This document shows, one piece after another, positions 45,612 through 52,631 of a stretch of 52,631 nt of DNA (its first letter is position 1; each line of letters begins with the position of its first letter). The DNA is from an uncultured Flavobacteriaceae bacterium. Lineage in GTDB: Bacteria; Bacteroidota; Bacteroidia; Flavobacteriales; Flavobacteriaceae. The stretch is from NCBI GenBank assembly GCA_938029725.1, contig CALHGE010000077.1, positions 1-52,631 on the forward strand, given 5' to 3'. A program made the position numbers and the translations under genes. Below the pieces are notes generated by a model, which had not been told where the DNA came from, did no database searches, and saw nothing but the letters and a program-made list of their open reading frames with translations.

Positions 45612-46916
45612 TTATGTCTGAAGAAGTGATTTGTTCTTAAGGAAGACATTCGAAACAATAAAAACACCTAAGGCAGGCAACACCCAGCCCATACTAAACC
45701 TACTTAAAGGAATAAAGTCTTGCACCACAACGATGGTATCAGCCAAACCAACAGTACCCAAAAAGTCAGGAATACTAAATAGAATGGTCGTAATAACTAC
45801 GGCCTTGAAGACTTTAGGCGATGCAAGCTTCTCAGGTACAACATTCAATAAAATTAAGACTATCGTAATAGGGTAGATAACCATCAAAGCCGGAATTGCA
45901 ATCACTACAATAGAATGAAAATCAAGTTGACCTATTAAGACTCCGATAACACAGCCAAGAACCCCTGTGATGACATAGGCTTTTTGTGAGCCTTTAAACA
46001 AGCCTTTAAAATAATCTGCTGTACCCGTAACAATGCCAACAGCTGTAGTAAAACATGCCAGGGCGATTAGAATACTGAGCACTTTGTTTCCAAAGACCCC
46101 TAAAGAAGCTAAGCTAATGCCGCGTAGGAGATTTGCTCTTTGCATATCACCACTAAGTGTATTGTCGATTTCTATATCTGCTCCGAAGAAGGAACCTACC
46201 GAAATTAAACCAGCATAGATAAGAAGTAGTCCTAGGCCTGCAATGAATCCTGATTTTCGAATCATTTCCTTTTTGGTATCAAAGGAAGTATGCCCTTTTA
46301 AGTTCAGCGAAATAATGACCACGGCACCAACCACAACAGCGCCGATTGCGTCGAAGGTTTGATAGCCCTCTAGAATGCCACTAACAACAGGAGTAGTGAA
46401 AGTTGATGCATTCATTAACCCATCTGAAGAAAATAACCCGATTCCAATTACTGCAAAAAGCATTACAACAATAATTGGTGTCAAGAATTTTCCGATAAAG
46501 TTTAAAATTTTGGAACGATTCAAAACAAATACGAGTACCAAAGAAAAATAGATACTACTAGTCAATAACGGACTTGTATCAAAAGCTGGATGTATAGCAA
46601 TCTCATGAGTGGCAGATGCCGTTCTAGGAGAAGGTATGGTAATTGAGATGAGATAAACAATAATACAGTAGGCCTTGCTAAAGGCTGGCGATACTTTTTT
46701 GCCAAAATCATACATGGTGCCTTGCAGTCTTGCATGAGCTAAAATACCTAAGATGGGGATCACAACCGCGGTAATCATAAAACCAAAGGTTACCCATAGC
46801 CAATCTTCTCCTGCGTTATACCCTAAAAGAGGAGGTAATAACAAATTGCCTGCTCCGAAAAAGAGAGAAAAAAGTGCAAAAGCGGTAACGAGAGTTTCTT
46901 TGGTTTTGTTCATCAA
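45612..46916 (-). CDS. brnQ: Branched-chain amino acid transporter BrnQ
   Basis: The 434-aa inner-membrane protein has about 12 hydrophobic helices. The LIVCS family signature ALFSLFFGAGNLLLPPLLG lies at about residues 14-32, with IIVYLISITIPSPRTASATHE near 84-104 and several Gly-rich helices later. It should import Leu, Ile and Val with a cation. In this location it may take up products of the neighbouring peptidases. Either of two adjacent ATG codons (46916 or 46913) may be the start. No regulatory partner is adjacent. Confidence 0.93.
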   Translation of the reverse strand: MMNKTKETLVTAFALFSLFFGAGNLLLPPLLGYNAGEDWLWVTFGFMITAVVIPILGILAHARLQGTMYDFGKKVSPAFSKAYCIIVYLISITIPSPRTASATHEIAIHPAFDTSPLLTSSIYFSLVLVFVLNRSKILNFIGKFLTPIIVVMLFAVIGIGLFSSDGLMNASTFTTPVVSGILEGYQTFDAIGAVVVGAVVIISLNLKGHTSFDTKKEMIRKSGFIAGLGLLLIYAGLISVGSFFGADIEIDNTLSGDMQRANLLRGISLASLGVFGNKVLSILIALACFTTAVGIVTGTADYFKGLFKGSQKAYVITGVLGCVIGVLIGQLDFHSIVVIAIPALMVIYPITIVLILLNVVPEKLASPKVFKAVVITTILFSIPDFLGTVGLADTIVVVQDFIPLSRFSMGWVLPALGVFIVSNVFLKNKSLLQT

Positions 46917-47253
46917 TTGAATATCGTTTGGAAAGATAACAAAATTGTATTCACTCTTTTATTTGACGAATCAAAACTAAATTAGGTTTTGCCTTTTGTT
47001 AAGGCATTTGATAGTAAGCAAGTTAGTTCATGGTGAAAAGAAAATGTCGTTTGACGTACAAAAATATCCGTTTATCGAAAAAAATGTAGTTCATCGAAAA
47101 TATGGTCTGAATTGAATAGCCTGTCCAATAAAAAACGAAAGGCTTGCGTTCTATCTTTCTAAATGTTTTAAAAAGCGTTTAGAGAATTGACCCAAATTTT
47201 ATAAAAACCTTTTCTGGTCCCAAACTCTGAAATCGTTACTTAAACCTACACCT
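46917..47253. other. Intergenic region with GTTYATCG direct repeats
   Basis: No gene of normal size is visible. At 47049-47056 (GTTTGACG), 47070-47077 (GTTTATCG) and 47089-47096 (GTTCATCG) there are three direct copies of a GTTYATCG-like word at 21 and 19 bp spacing, near one or two DNA turns. The last two are followed by a run of A. Such direct repeats look like binding sites of a response regulator. A 23-codon frame at 47045-47116 overlaps them and is probably accidental. Confidence 0.45.
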
Positions 47254-47472
47254 ATGAAAAAAGTATTTTGCAACCTTTTCGGACACCACTATTCCGTCTC
47301 AAAAAAAGTTACGTTTCACATTAAGGAATACAAATGTATACACTGCGGTAATGAAGTGACTACTGATGTTAGCGGTAATTTATCAACCTTAACACCTGAA
47401 TTGCAGGATATCAATAAGACATTAGAAACGGTATATCAAAAAAGACATAGAGCAGCAGAACATGCGGCTTAA
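47254..47472 (+). CDS. Small zinc-ribbon protein, DUF1660-like
   Basis: This 72-aa cytoplasmic protein has MKKVFCNLFGHHYSVSKKVT with Cys6 and a His pair, followed by KCIHCGNEVTTD with Cys28 and Cys31, together a likely zinc-binding site. The helical tail (LTPELQDINKTLETVYQKRH) follows. Small proteins with the same FGHHY and CxxCG pattern are frequent in flavobacteria and resemble DUF1660; the function is unknown. The start gives the expected length. It stands downstream of the GTTYATCG repeats. Confidence 0.7.
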   Translation: MKKVFCNLFGHHYSVSKKVTFHIKEYKCIHCGNEVTTDVSGNLSTLTPELQDINKTLETVYQKRHRAAEHAA

Positions 47473-47970
47473 CTATGCTTTGGCAACCGAATTCTAGACT
47501 CAAATACATTTAGAATTCAACTTTTATTCCTGAAAATTAAGTTAGCTTCACTACTCTTACTTGTCGTTCGCCCCACAACAGTTAGAAAAGATTGCGCTTG
47601 GTTTTTGGGAATTTTTTTGTTAAAATAAGAAGTTATCCCCCACTGAAGAGCGGGGTTCTTTTTTTACCTAGACTTTAGAGATTTTCAACCAAAATTAAAA
47701 AAATACCATAAGAGTTATTTTTTTCGTTGTCTCATAAGTAAGGTCGTGTTCACAATTTTTCAGACGGCGCTATACTTTCAAGTCAAATGTTAGGGCCCTG
47801 GCAAATTGCAAGCGCAGTTTCACCTGTAGAAATTGGTATTTAACAACTTCTAAAATCAGCGGTTTCTCTTTTTTAAAAGCAAGGCTAACGACAAAGGTAA
47901 TTGCCCTTATAAAAAACGGAGAATAAAGCCATTTTGTTTTGGTCACCTGCAGTTCTTTTAAGTTTTGAAG
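47473..47970. other. Gene-free region between the zinc-ribbon gene and thiL
   Basis: No supported frame was found. An inverted repeat GAATTCTA (47489-47496) and TAGAATTC (47511-47518), followed by AACTTTTATT, may end the zinc-ribbon transcript. A second terminator lies at 47638-47665. The 120 bp between these two could hold a short RNA, but no promoter with both boxes was found. The stretch from 47666 to 47970 shows nothing I can name. Confidence 0.4.
47638..47665 (+). terminator. Intrinsic terminator of unclear origin
   Basis: CCCC pairs with GGGG (47638-47641 and 47652-47655) with one further C-G pair inside, followed by TTC and seven T. It lies 166 bp after the nearest plus-strand stop codon. 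Confidence 0.5.
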
Positions 47971-49017
47971 TTATGCTTTAAAAGAATTCCAACCCTGTGC
48001 AGTCAAAGGTATTTTAGTATCTCCACGGGTAATCAAATGGGCTCCTTCAGAAGCCTGCGTCATATGGCCAATAATAGATAAATTCGGGTTTCCTTTAATC
48101 TTTTCAAAATCGGCTTGAGCAACGGTGAATAGTAATTCATAATCCTCACCTCCGCTTAAGGCAACCATGGTACTGTCAATATTAAATTCCTCGCAAGCTG
48201 AAATAACAGTTGGGTCTAAAGGAATTTTATCTTCAAATAAATTACACCCTACTTCGCTGTTTTTACACAGATGCAAAATTTCAGATGATAGTCCGTCGCT
48301 GATATCAATCATCGAAGTGGGTTGCACTCCCATTTCTTGTAATAATCCTGAAATGTCATTTCGAGCCTCAGGTTTTAACTGACGCTCTATCACATAAGAA
48401 TAAGGTTCCAAATCAGGCTGACTGTTCGGGTTGACTTTAAAAACTTCCTTTTCACGTTCCAAAACCTGAAGACCCATATAGGCTCCTCCTAAATCTCCTG
48501 AAACCACCAAGAGGTCATTTGGTTTTGCTCCTTTTCTATAGGCTATATTCGTTTCATTTGCAGCTCCAATGGCTGTTATGCTAATAAGCAATCCGGTAGT
48601 TGATGAAGTGGTGTCTCCTCCTATCAAATCAACTTTAAATTTTGTGCAGGCTAGTGCAATGCCTGCATATAATTCTTCAATTGCTTCCAGCGGAAACCGG
48701 TTTGAAACCGCTATTGAAACCGTAATATGGGTTGCTGTAGCATTCATTGCATAAATATCAGACAGATTTACGATCACCGCCTTGTAGCCTAAATGTTTTA
48801 GGGGCATATAGCTGAGGTCAAAGTGAACGCCTTCAATAAGTAGATCAGTAGAAAGGACCGTTTTTTTATCTTTAAAATCAAGAACAGCGGCATCGTCACC
48901 GATTCCTGTTAGTGTTGATTCGTGTTGTATTGAAAAATCTTTGGTCAAATGGTCAATAAGTCCGAATTCGCCTAGTTTTTCTAGCGAAGTCCGCTCCTGA
49001 TTTTTATCTTCTATCAT
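47971..49017 (-). CDS. thiL: Thiamine-monophosphate kinase
   Basis: The 348-aa cytoplasmic kinase makes thiamine diphosphate from thiamine monophosphate and ATP. ThiL landmarks are GIGDDAAVLDF (about 37-47), STDLLIEGVHFDL, VNLSDIYAMNATATHITVSI, DLIGGDTTSS (about 120) and DISDGLSSEILHLC (about 240), then LSGGEDYELLFTV. These Asp-rich stretches bind magnesium and nucleotide. The ATG at 49017 begins MIEDKNQERTSLEKLGEFGL; an upstream in-frame start at 49044 overlaps the promoter. It is a single gene with a near-consensus promoter directly in front. Confidence 0.94.
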   Translation of the reverse strand: MIEDKNQERTSLEKLGEFGLIDHLTKDFSIQHESTLTGIGDDAAVLDFKDKKTVLSTDLLIEGVHFDLSYMPLKHLGYKAVIVNLSDIYAMNATATHITVSIAVSNRFPLEAIEELYAGIALACTKFKVDLIGGDTTSSTTGLLISITAIGAANETNIAYRKGAKPNDLLVVSGDLGGAYMGLQVLEREKEVFKVNPNSQPDLEPYSYVIERQLKPEARNDISGLLQEMGVQPTSMIDISDGLSSEILHLCKNSEVGCNLFEDKIPLDPTVISACEEFNIDSTMVALSGGEDYELLFTVAQADFEKIKGNPNLSIIGHMTQASEGAHLITRGDTKIPLTAQGWNSFKA

Positions 49018-49021
49018 AGTG

Positions 49022-49052
49022 CAAAAGTAAAAGTATTCAAGCAAGGGGGCAA
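49022..49052 (-). promoter_or_regulatory. thiL promoter with very short leader
   Basis: On the minus strand TTGC (49052-49049), 19 bp, then TACTTTTG (49029-49022) matches the phylum consensus. The -7 box ends four bases before the thiL ATG, so the transcript is nearly leaderless. No thiamine-diphosphate riboswitch fits in this space. Confidence 0.6.
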
Positions 49053-49167
49053 TACATATCGAATCTTTTGTAGGGTAATCATTCGTTTAATTGTTATATA
49101 ATTGATTGGCTTAAATAGCACTAGAATGTTATATGCTATACCTTTACGATATTAAAAAAAAATAAAA

Positions 49168-50400
49168 ATGAAAAATTATATTTTCTTAGGGTTCTCTATT
49201 CTCTTATTTCTTGGCTGTTCAACCGAAGATGTTAAGCCAGAAATCGATGGGTCTGATCAAGAAACCACTTTGCTTTCAAAGGTCACTCCTTGTGAAAATG
49301 GTATGGCTGGGCTATACCCCTGCAACGGGTATGATTTTATTGGGCGCATTCCCTTAGTGGATTTTAACGCGCAATCTGGTAATGATAGTTGGGGTTGGAC
49401 TGATACTACCACTGGCAAGGAATATGCCTTAATGGGTCTAGATAATGGTGTAGCTTTTATAGATATTTCTGATGAGGAAAATTTACTCTATTTGGGTAAA
49501 TTACCTGGCATCGGCGAACCTAGTTCGTGGCGTGATATTAAAGTTTATAAAGATCATGCATTTATAGTTTCTGAATCACAAGGTGCTGGAATGCAAGTTT
49601 TTGATTTAACCAAACTACGCGAAGTTGCGAATCCGCCAATTACATTTACGCGTGACGCTCAATATGGAGGTTTTGGTAATGCACATAATATCGTTATTAA
49701 TGAAGCTACAGGTTTTGCTTACGTTGTAGGTACCGCTCGAAATGATCAGTTTGGAGGAGGGGCGCATTTTATTAACATTCAAGATCCTAAAAATCCAATC
49801 GCAGCAGGAGGTTATGCTGAAAACGGGTATTCTCATGATGCTCAAGTCGTCACCTATAATGGGCCTGATTCAGATTATACAGGAAGAGAAATTTATGTGG
49901 GGTCGAATGAAGACGTAGTTATTATTGCAGATGTTACCGATAAGGACAATCCTATAAATATCTCTAGGGTTACCTATCCAAATATCGAGTATACGCATCA
50001 GGGATGGTTTACTGATGATCAGCGCTATTTTTTACTAGGCGATGAATTGGATGAGATTGAACGAGGATTCAAAACACGAACCTTGATTTTTGATTTTTCT
50101 GATCTTGATAATCCATTTAAACATGACACCTATTTAGGAACAACTAGCGCCATTGACCACAATGGTTATGTAAAGGGCGATGAGTACTTTTTAGCGAATT
50201 ATACAGCAGGTTTACGTGTTTTAGATATTTCAGGAGTTGCAAATAAATCGATATCAGAGGCAGGTTTCTTTGATACCTACCCGATATCAGATAATGCTCA
50301 ATTTTCAGGAGTATGGAATGTTTATCCCTATTTCGCAAGCGGAAAGATTGTAATAAGTGATATTAATTCTGGCTTGTTTATTATTAGAAAATCTAATTAA
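49168..50400 (+). CDS. Choice-of-anchor B family lipoprotein
   Basis: The 410-aa lipoprotein has lipobox LFLGC with lipidated Cys17. It consists of LVIVD-like beta-propeller repeats: YALMGLDNGVAFIDISDEEN, HAFIVSESQGAGMQVFDLTK, HFINIQDPKNPIAAGG, VVIIADVTDKDNPINIS and TAGLRVLDISGV. CENGMAGLYPCNGYDFIGRI near residues 42-61 is the family opening. The protein should sit on the cell surface or outer membrane; ligand unknown. It is followed after 2 bp by the repeat lipoprotein gene, so both are co-expressed. Confidence 0.9.
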   Translation: MKNYIFLGFSILLFLGCSTEDVKPEIDGSDQETTLLSKVTPCENGMAGLYPCNGYDFIGRIPLVDFNAQSGNDSWGWTDTTTGKEYALMGLDNGVAFIDISDEENLLYLGKLPGIGEPSSWRDIKVYKDHAFIVSESQGAGMQVFDLTKLREVANPPITFTRDAQYGGFGNAHNIVINEATGFAYVVGTARNDQFGGGAHFINIQDPKNPIAAGGYAENGYSHDAQVVTYNGPDSDYTGREIYVGSNEDVVIIADVTDKDNPINISRVTYPNIEYTHQGWFTDDQRYFLLGDELDEIERGFKTRTLIFDFSDLDNPFKHDTYLGTTSAIDHNGYVKGDEYFLANYTAGLRVLDISGVANKSISEAGFFDTYPISDNAQFSGVWNVYPYFASGKIVISDINSGLFIIRKSN

Positions 50401-50402
50401 GA

Positions 50403-51749
50403 ATGAAAAGTGTTCTGGGTATATTTTTCTTGTTTTTTAGCTTCGCCTGCACTAAAGACTCGGAAATAGAAAGGGGTGACCTGATTCCTAAAACTTCATT
50501 TTTAGGTGAAGTAGATTGGATAAAAAACTTCGGAGGCTCTGGTGAAGACACCGCAAGAGCTGTTATTTCTACTATAGATGGGGGCTATGCCGTTTTAGGG
50601 TTTTCAAATAGTACTGATGGTGATTTACAAGGTAAGAATTTAGCGGTCAATGATTATTGGTTACTAAAATTAGATGCTGAAGGTGAATTACAATGGAGTA
50701 AAACATACGGAGGAAGCAAAGATGACCGAGGGCAAAGTTTAGTGCAAACTAAAGATGGTGGCTATGCCCTAACGGGATATGCCATGAGCAGCGATGGTGA
50801 TGCCAGTGTAAATAATGGTTTTCATGATAATTGGATTCTAAAATTAGACAGTTTAGGAACTATAGAATGGGAGAAGAGCTATGGGTTTTCTGGGCATGAT
50901 CATTCATACGACCTTTTAGAAACAGAAGATGGAGGGTTGTTTTTCGTTGGATTTTTAGATATTACTTCCGCCAGAGCAGATGGCAATACCGAGAAAAGCA
51001 GTTCAAATACAAGACATGGGATAGGAGAGTTTTGGGGAAGCAAAATAGATGACAAAGCTAATATTGAATGGAGAGGATATTACGGCGGTACTAATAATGA
51101 TCGGGCACATGCTGTAGTTAGAGCAGATGACGGAGGTTATGTAATGGTGGGTTTTACAGAAAGTGATGATTTTGATATTGTTAATTCACGAGGTAGTTAC
51201 GATTTCTGGGCAGTTAAGGTTGATGATAAGGGAAACTTGGTCTGGGAAGGTTCTTTTGGTGGCACAGGAATTGAAAGAGCAGAAGATATTTCAAAAACAG
51301 CCGATGGCGGTTATGTCATTACTGGAAATACGTTTAGCAATGACCTTGATGTTTCCAAAAATAATGGAGCAGCTGACATTTGGCTTATTAAGATTGACGC
51401 GGACGGAAAAAAAGTATGGAACAAAAGCTATGGCGGGTCGCAATATGAAGACGGTCAAAGTGTTTCGCTGAGTAAAGATGGAGGCTTTATAATTGCTGGA
51501 AATTCTAAAAGCGCTGATTCGGACCTGAATGCCAATGCTGGTGAAAATGACATCTGGCTTGTTAAGACAGATGCCAATGGCACTATGGAATGGCAAAAAA
51601 CATTTGGCGGTACTGGCCTCGATTTTGGCTTTGATGCCTTAGAAACGAGCGATGGCAGTATTGTATTGGTTGGCGAAACAACAAGTCAAGATTTTCTAAA
51701 TCTACAAAACAAAGGAAAATCTGATGCTATAATGATCAAGGTGAAATAG
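50403..51749 (+). CDS. Repeat lipoprotein with TYGGxxDD units
   Basis: The 448-aa lipoprotein (lipobox FSFAC, lipidated Cys16) carries about seven repeats of 55-60 residues. Each has W-x-K-x-(F/Y)-GG-(S/T), then DGGY-(A/V)-(L/V)-x-G, then a WLLK-(L/I)-DA-like strand; examples are IKNFGGSGEDTARAV, KTYGGSKDDRGQSLVQTKDG and KSYGGSQYEDGQSVSLSKDG. The pattern suggests a seven-bladed beta propeller on the cell surface. Related proteins are widespread in Bacteroidota without a defined role. It ends the operon with the choice-of-anchor B lipoprotein. Confidence 0.82.
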   Translation: MKSVLGIFFLFFSFACTKDSEIERGDLIPKTSFLGEVDWIKNFGGSGEDTARAVISTIDGGYAVLGFSNSTDGDLQGKNLAVNDYWLLKLDAEGELQWSKTYGGSKDDRGQSLVQTKDGGYALTGYAMSSDGDASVNNGFHDNWILKLDSLGTIEWEKSYGFSGHDHSYDLLETEDGGLFFVGFLDITSARADGNTEKSSSNTRHGIGEFWGSKIDDKANIEWRGYYGGTNNDRAHAVVRADDGGYVMVGFTESDDFDIVNSRGSYDFWAVKVDDKGNLVWEGSFGGTGIERAEDISKTADGGYVITGNTFSNDLDVSKNNGAADIWLIKIDADGKKVWNKSYGGSQYEDGQSVSLSKDGGFIIAGNSKSADSDLNANAGENDIWLVKTDANGTMEWQKTFGGTGLDFGFDALETSDGSIVLVGETTSQDFLNLQNKGKSDAIMIKVK

Positions 51750-51956
51750 TAAATCAACCCCGCTACATGCTATTCTTAAATGCTCTCCCTTGCCAATAAT
51801 GGAGGAAGCTGAAAGCTAGACCTAAGGCTATTCTATACCCCGCAGTATTACTATCAACTCTGTAGTTAACCCCAGTTTTAGAGGAGGCTATGGGGGCTTG
51901 ATTTTTCCTATAGAAAACCCCTATCACCACATACGTTATAATAATGTTAGGAACTG

Positions 51957-51986
51957 TTGCAAAAAGAGACTTATACCCTATATTTG
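51957..51986 (+). promoter_or_regulatory. Promoter of the iron-sulfur assembly gene
   Basis: TTG (51957-51959), 19 bp, then a perfect TATATTTG (51979-51986) fits the Bacteroidota consensus and lies 52 bp before the ATG at 52039. The rest of 51750-52038 has no gene. Confidence 0.65.
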
Positions 51987-52038
51987 TAAACTATTTAGAA
52001 TCATACCAAATAGAATTTGGTACGAATAAAGAAAAATT

Positions 52039-52368
52039 ATGATTCAAGTATCAGAAACAGCCAAACGACAGGTCATTAATTTAATGACAGAAGGGGGCTT
52101 TGACGCGTCAAAAGACTACGTTCGCGTAGGAGTGAAAAGTGGAGGCTGTAGCGGTTTATCATATGAGCTAGACTTCGACAGCAAGATGGGCGAAACAGAT
52201 AAAGTCTTTGAAGATAATGACGTTCGTATCATCGTAGAAAAGAAAAGCTTTTTATACTTGGTAGGCACAGTCTTAGAATATTCAGGCGGACTCAACGGAA
52301 AAGGTTTTGTTTTCAATAACCCCAACGCACAAAGAACCTGTGGTTGTGGTGAGAGTTTTTCATTGTAG
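52039..52368 (+). CDS. IscA/SufA-type iron-sulfur assembly protein
   Basis: The 109-aa A-type carrier holds an iron-sulfur cluster or iron for transfer to target proteins. The three conserved cysteines are present: Cys37 in VKSGGCSGLSYEL, and Cys101 and Cys103 in RTCGCGESFSL, with GFVFNNPNA before them. In flavobacteria this gene normally opens the suf operon with sufB next; here a broken four-helix-bundle gene follows before the window ends, so sufB is expected just outside but is not seen. Confidence 0.92.
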   Translation: MIQVSETAKRQVINLMTEGGFDASKDYVRVGVKSGGCSGLSYELDFDSKMGETDKVFEDNDVRIIVEKKSFLYLVGTVLEYSGGLNGKGFVFNNPNAQRTCGCGESFSL

Positions 52369-52408
52369 TAAAGTTAAAAAGTGAAGGAGTTAAAAAAGTA
52401 AAGGTTGA

Positions 52409-52631
52409 ATGTATAAGTCGTTTGAAGATTTAGATGTTTATAAAGCGGCAATAGTTTTTACGGGTAAAGTTTATATGTTGCTTAAAGAGTAACCGCTGAA
52501 AAATGATTTTGCGATGGTTGATCAATTTAGAAGAGCAACGATTTCAATTTCAAATAATATAGCAGAAGGTTTTGAAAGGGAAACAGATAAAGAGTTAATA
52601 CGGTTTCTTTATTTTTCGAAAGGTTCGGCAG
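52409..52631 (+). pseudogene. Four-helix-bundle (23S IVP-like) gene, broken and cut by window edge
   Basis: The frame starts MYKSFEDLDVYKAAIVFTGK and stops at TAA 52490-52492. It then continues in the same frame with MVDQFRRATISISNNIAEGF and RFLYFSKGSA, the hallmark of the four-helix-bundle/S23 family. One in-frame stop therefore interrupts an otherwise intact family sequence, and the right end lies outside the window. These small genes are mobile between loci in Bacteroidota. Restart at the ATG near 52514 could give a shorter protein. Confidence 0.7.

Noticed and set aside
1..52631. tRNA, rRNA and tmRNA genes
   Set aside because: No T-arm GTTCGAATC-like sequence with a matching acceptor stem and no rRNA core sequence was found in the gene-free stretches.

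Overview
The window is a chromosomal segment from a bacterium of the phylum Bacteroidota, most likely a marine member of the Flavobacteriaceae. Evidence for this is the AT-rich sequence, the near absence of Shine-Dalgarno sites, several TTG-N19/20-TAnnTTTG type promoters, a gliding lipoprotein (GldH), a DUF4292 lipoprotein, a RicT-like PSP1 protein, a three-gene sdhCAB operon of the b558 type, and many short lipoproteins. I cannot name the genus. No rRNA, tRNA, CRISPR array, prophage or intact insertion sequence was seen.

Layout. 0.2-4.8 kb: a plus-strand envelope operon with sugar nucleotidyltransferase, small secreted protein, TPR protein, DUF4292 lipoprotein and EnvC-like murein hydrolase activator. 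4.8-11.5 kb: housekeeping genes (thioesterase, HU/SPOR membrane protein, dprA, FKBP, trpS, plsC-like acyltransferase, methyltransferase). 11.6-15.6 kb: a lipoprotein, an ECF sigma factor and an anti-sigma protein that appears to span both membranes, followed by recA. Two copies of an ECF-like promoter lie on either side of recA. 15.8-21.2 kb: trhO, RicT-like gene, gldH, PBP1A. 21.3-25.2 kb: the two CoA-transferase subunits separated by a broken small gene, then a likely 34-aa protein, a GNAT acetyltransferase and a serine hydrolase. 25.2-29.9 kb: methionine aminotransferase and sdhCAB. 30.2-32.0 kb: rimK overlapping an aspartoacylase-like deacylase. 32.3-46.9 kb: a block rich in protein and peptide handling, with two giant VPS10/BNR repeat proteins, two M28 peptidases, a cyclophilin, an aminopeptidase P, a LAS-type murein peptidase and a BrnQ transporter. 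47-52.6 kb: a zinc-ribbon mini-protein, thiL, two lipoproteins, an IscA/SufA-type protein and a broken four-helix-bundle gene cut by the window edge.

The most interesting part is 11.6-15.6 kb. The anti-sigma protein carries a short cytoplasmic segment, one inner-membrane helix, a long low-complexity periplasmic stretch and a C-terminal outer-membrane beta barrel, which matches the dual membrane-spanning anti-sigma architecture described in Bacteroides. Upstream of the lipoprotein-sigma-anti-sigma operon is an ECF-like promoter (ACGCAACCTTTT-N11-CATCTTG). It lies entirely in the 36-nt loop of a perfect 22-bp inverted repeat whose proximal arm contains the lipoprotein start codon. Read-through RNA from recA would fold the start codon into a hairpin, while RNA started at the ECF promoter would lack the second arm. 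The same promoter, with both boxes identical and the same N11 spacing, occurs once more in an intergenic position, divergent from recA, about 155 bp before a strong terminator, which suggests a small RNA under the same sigma factor.
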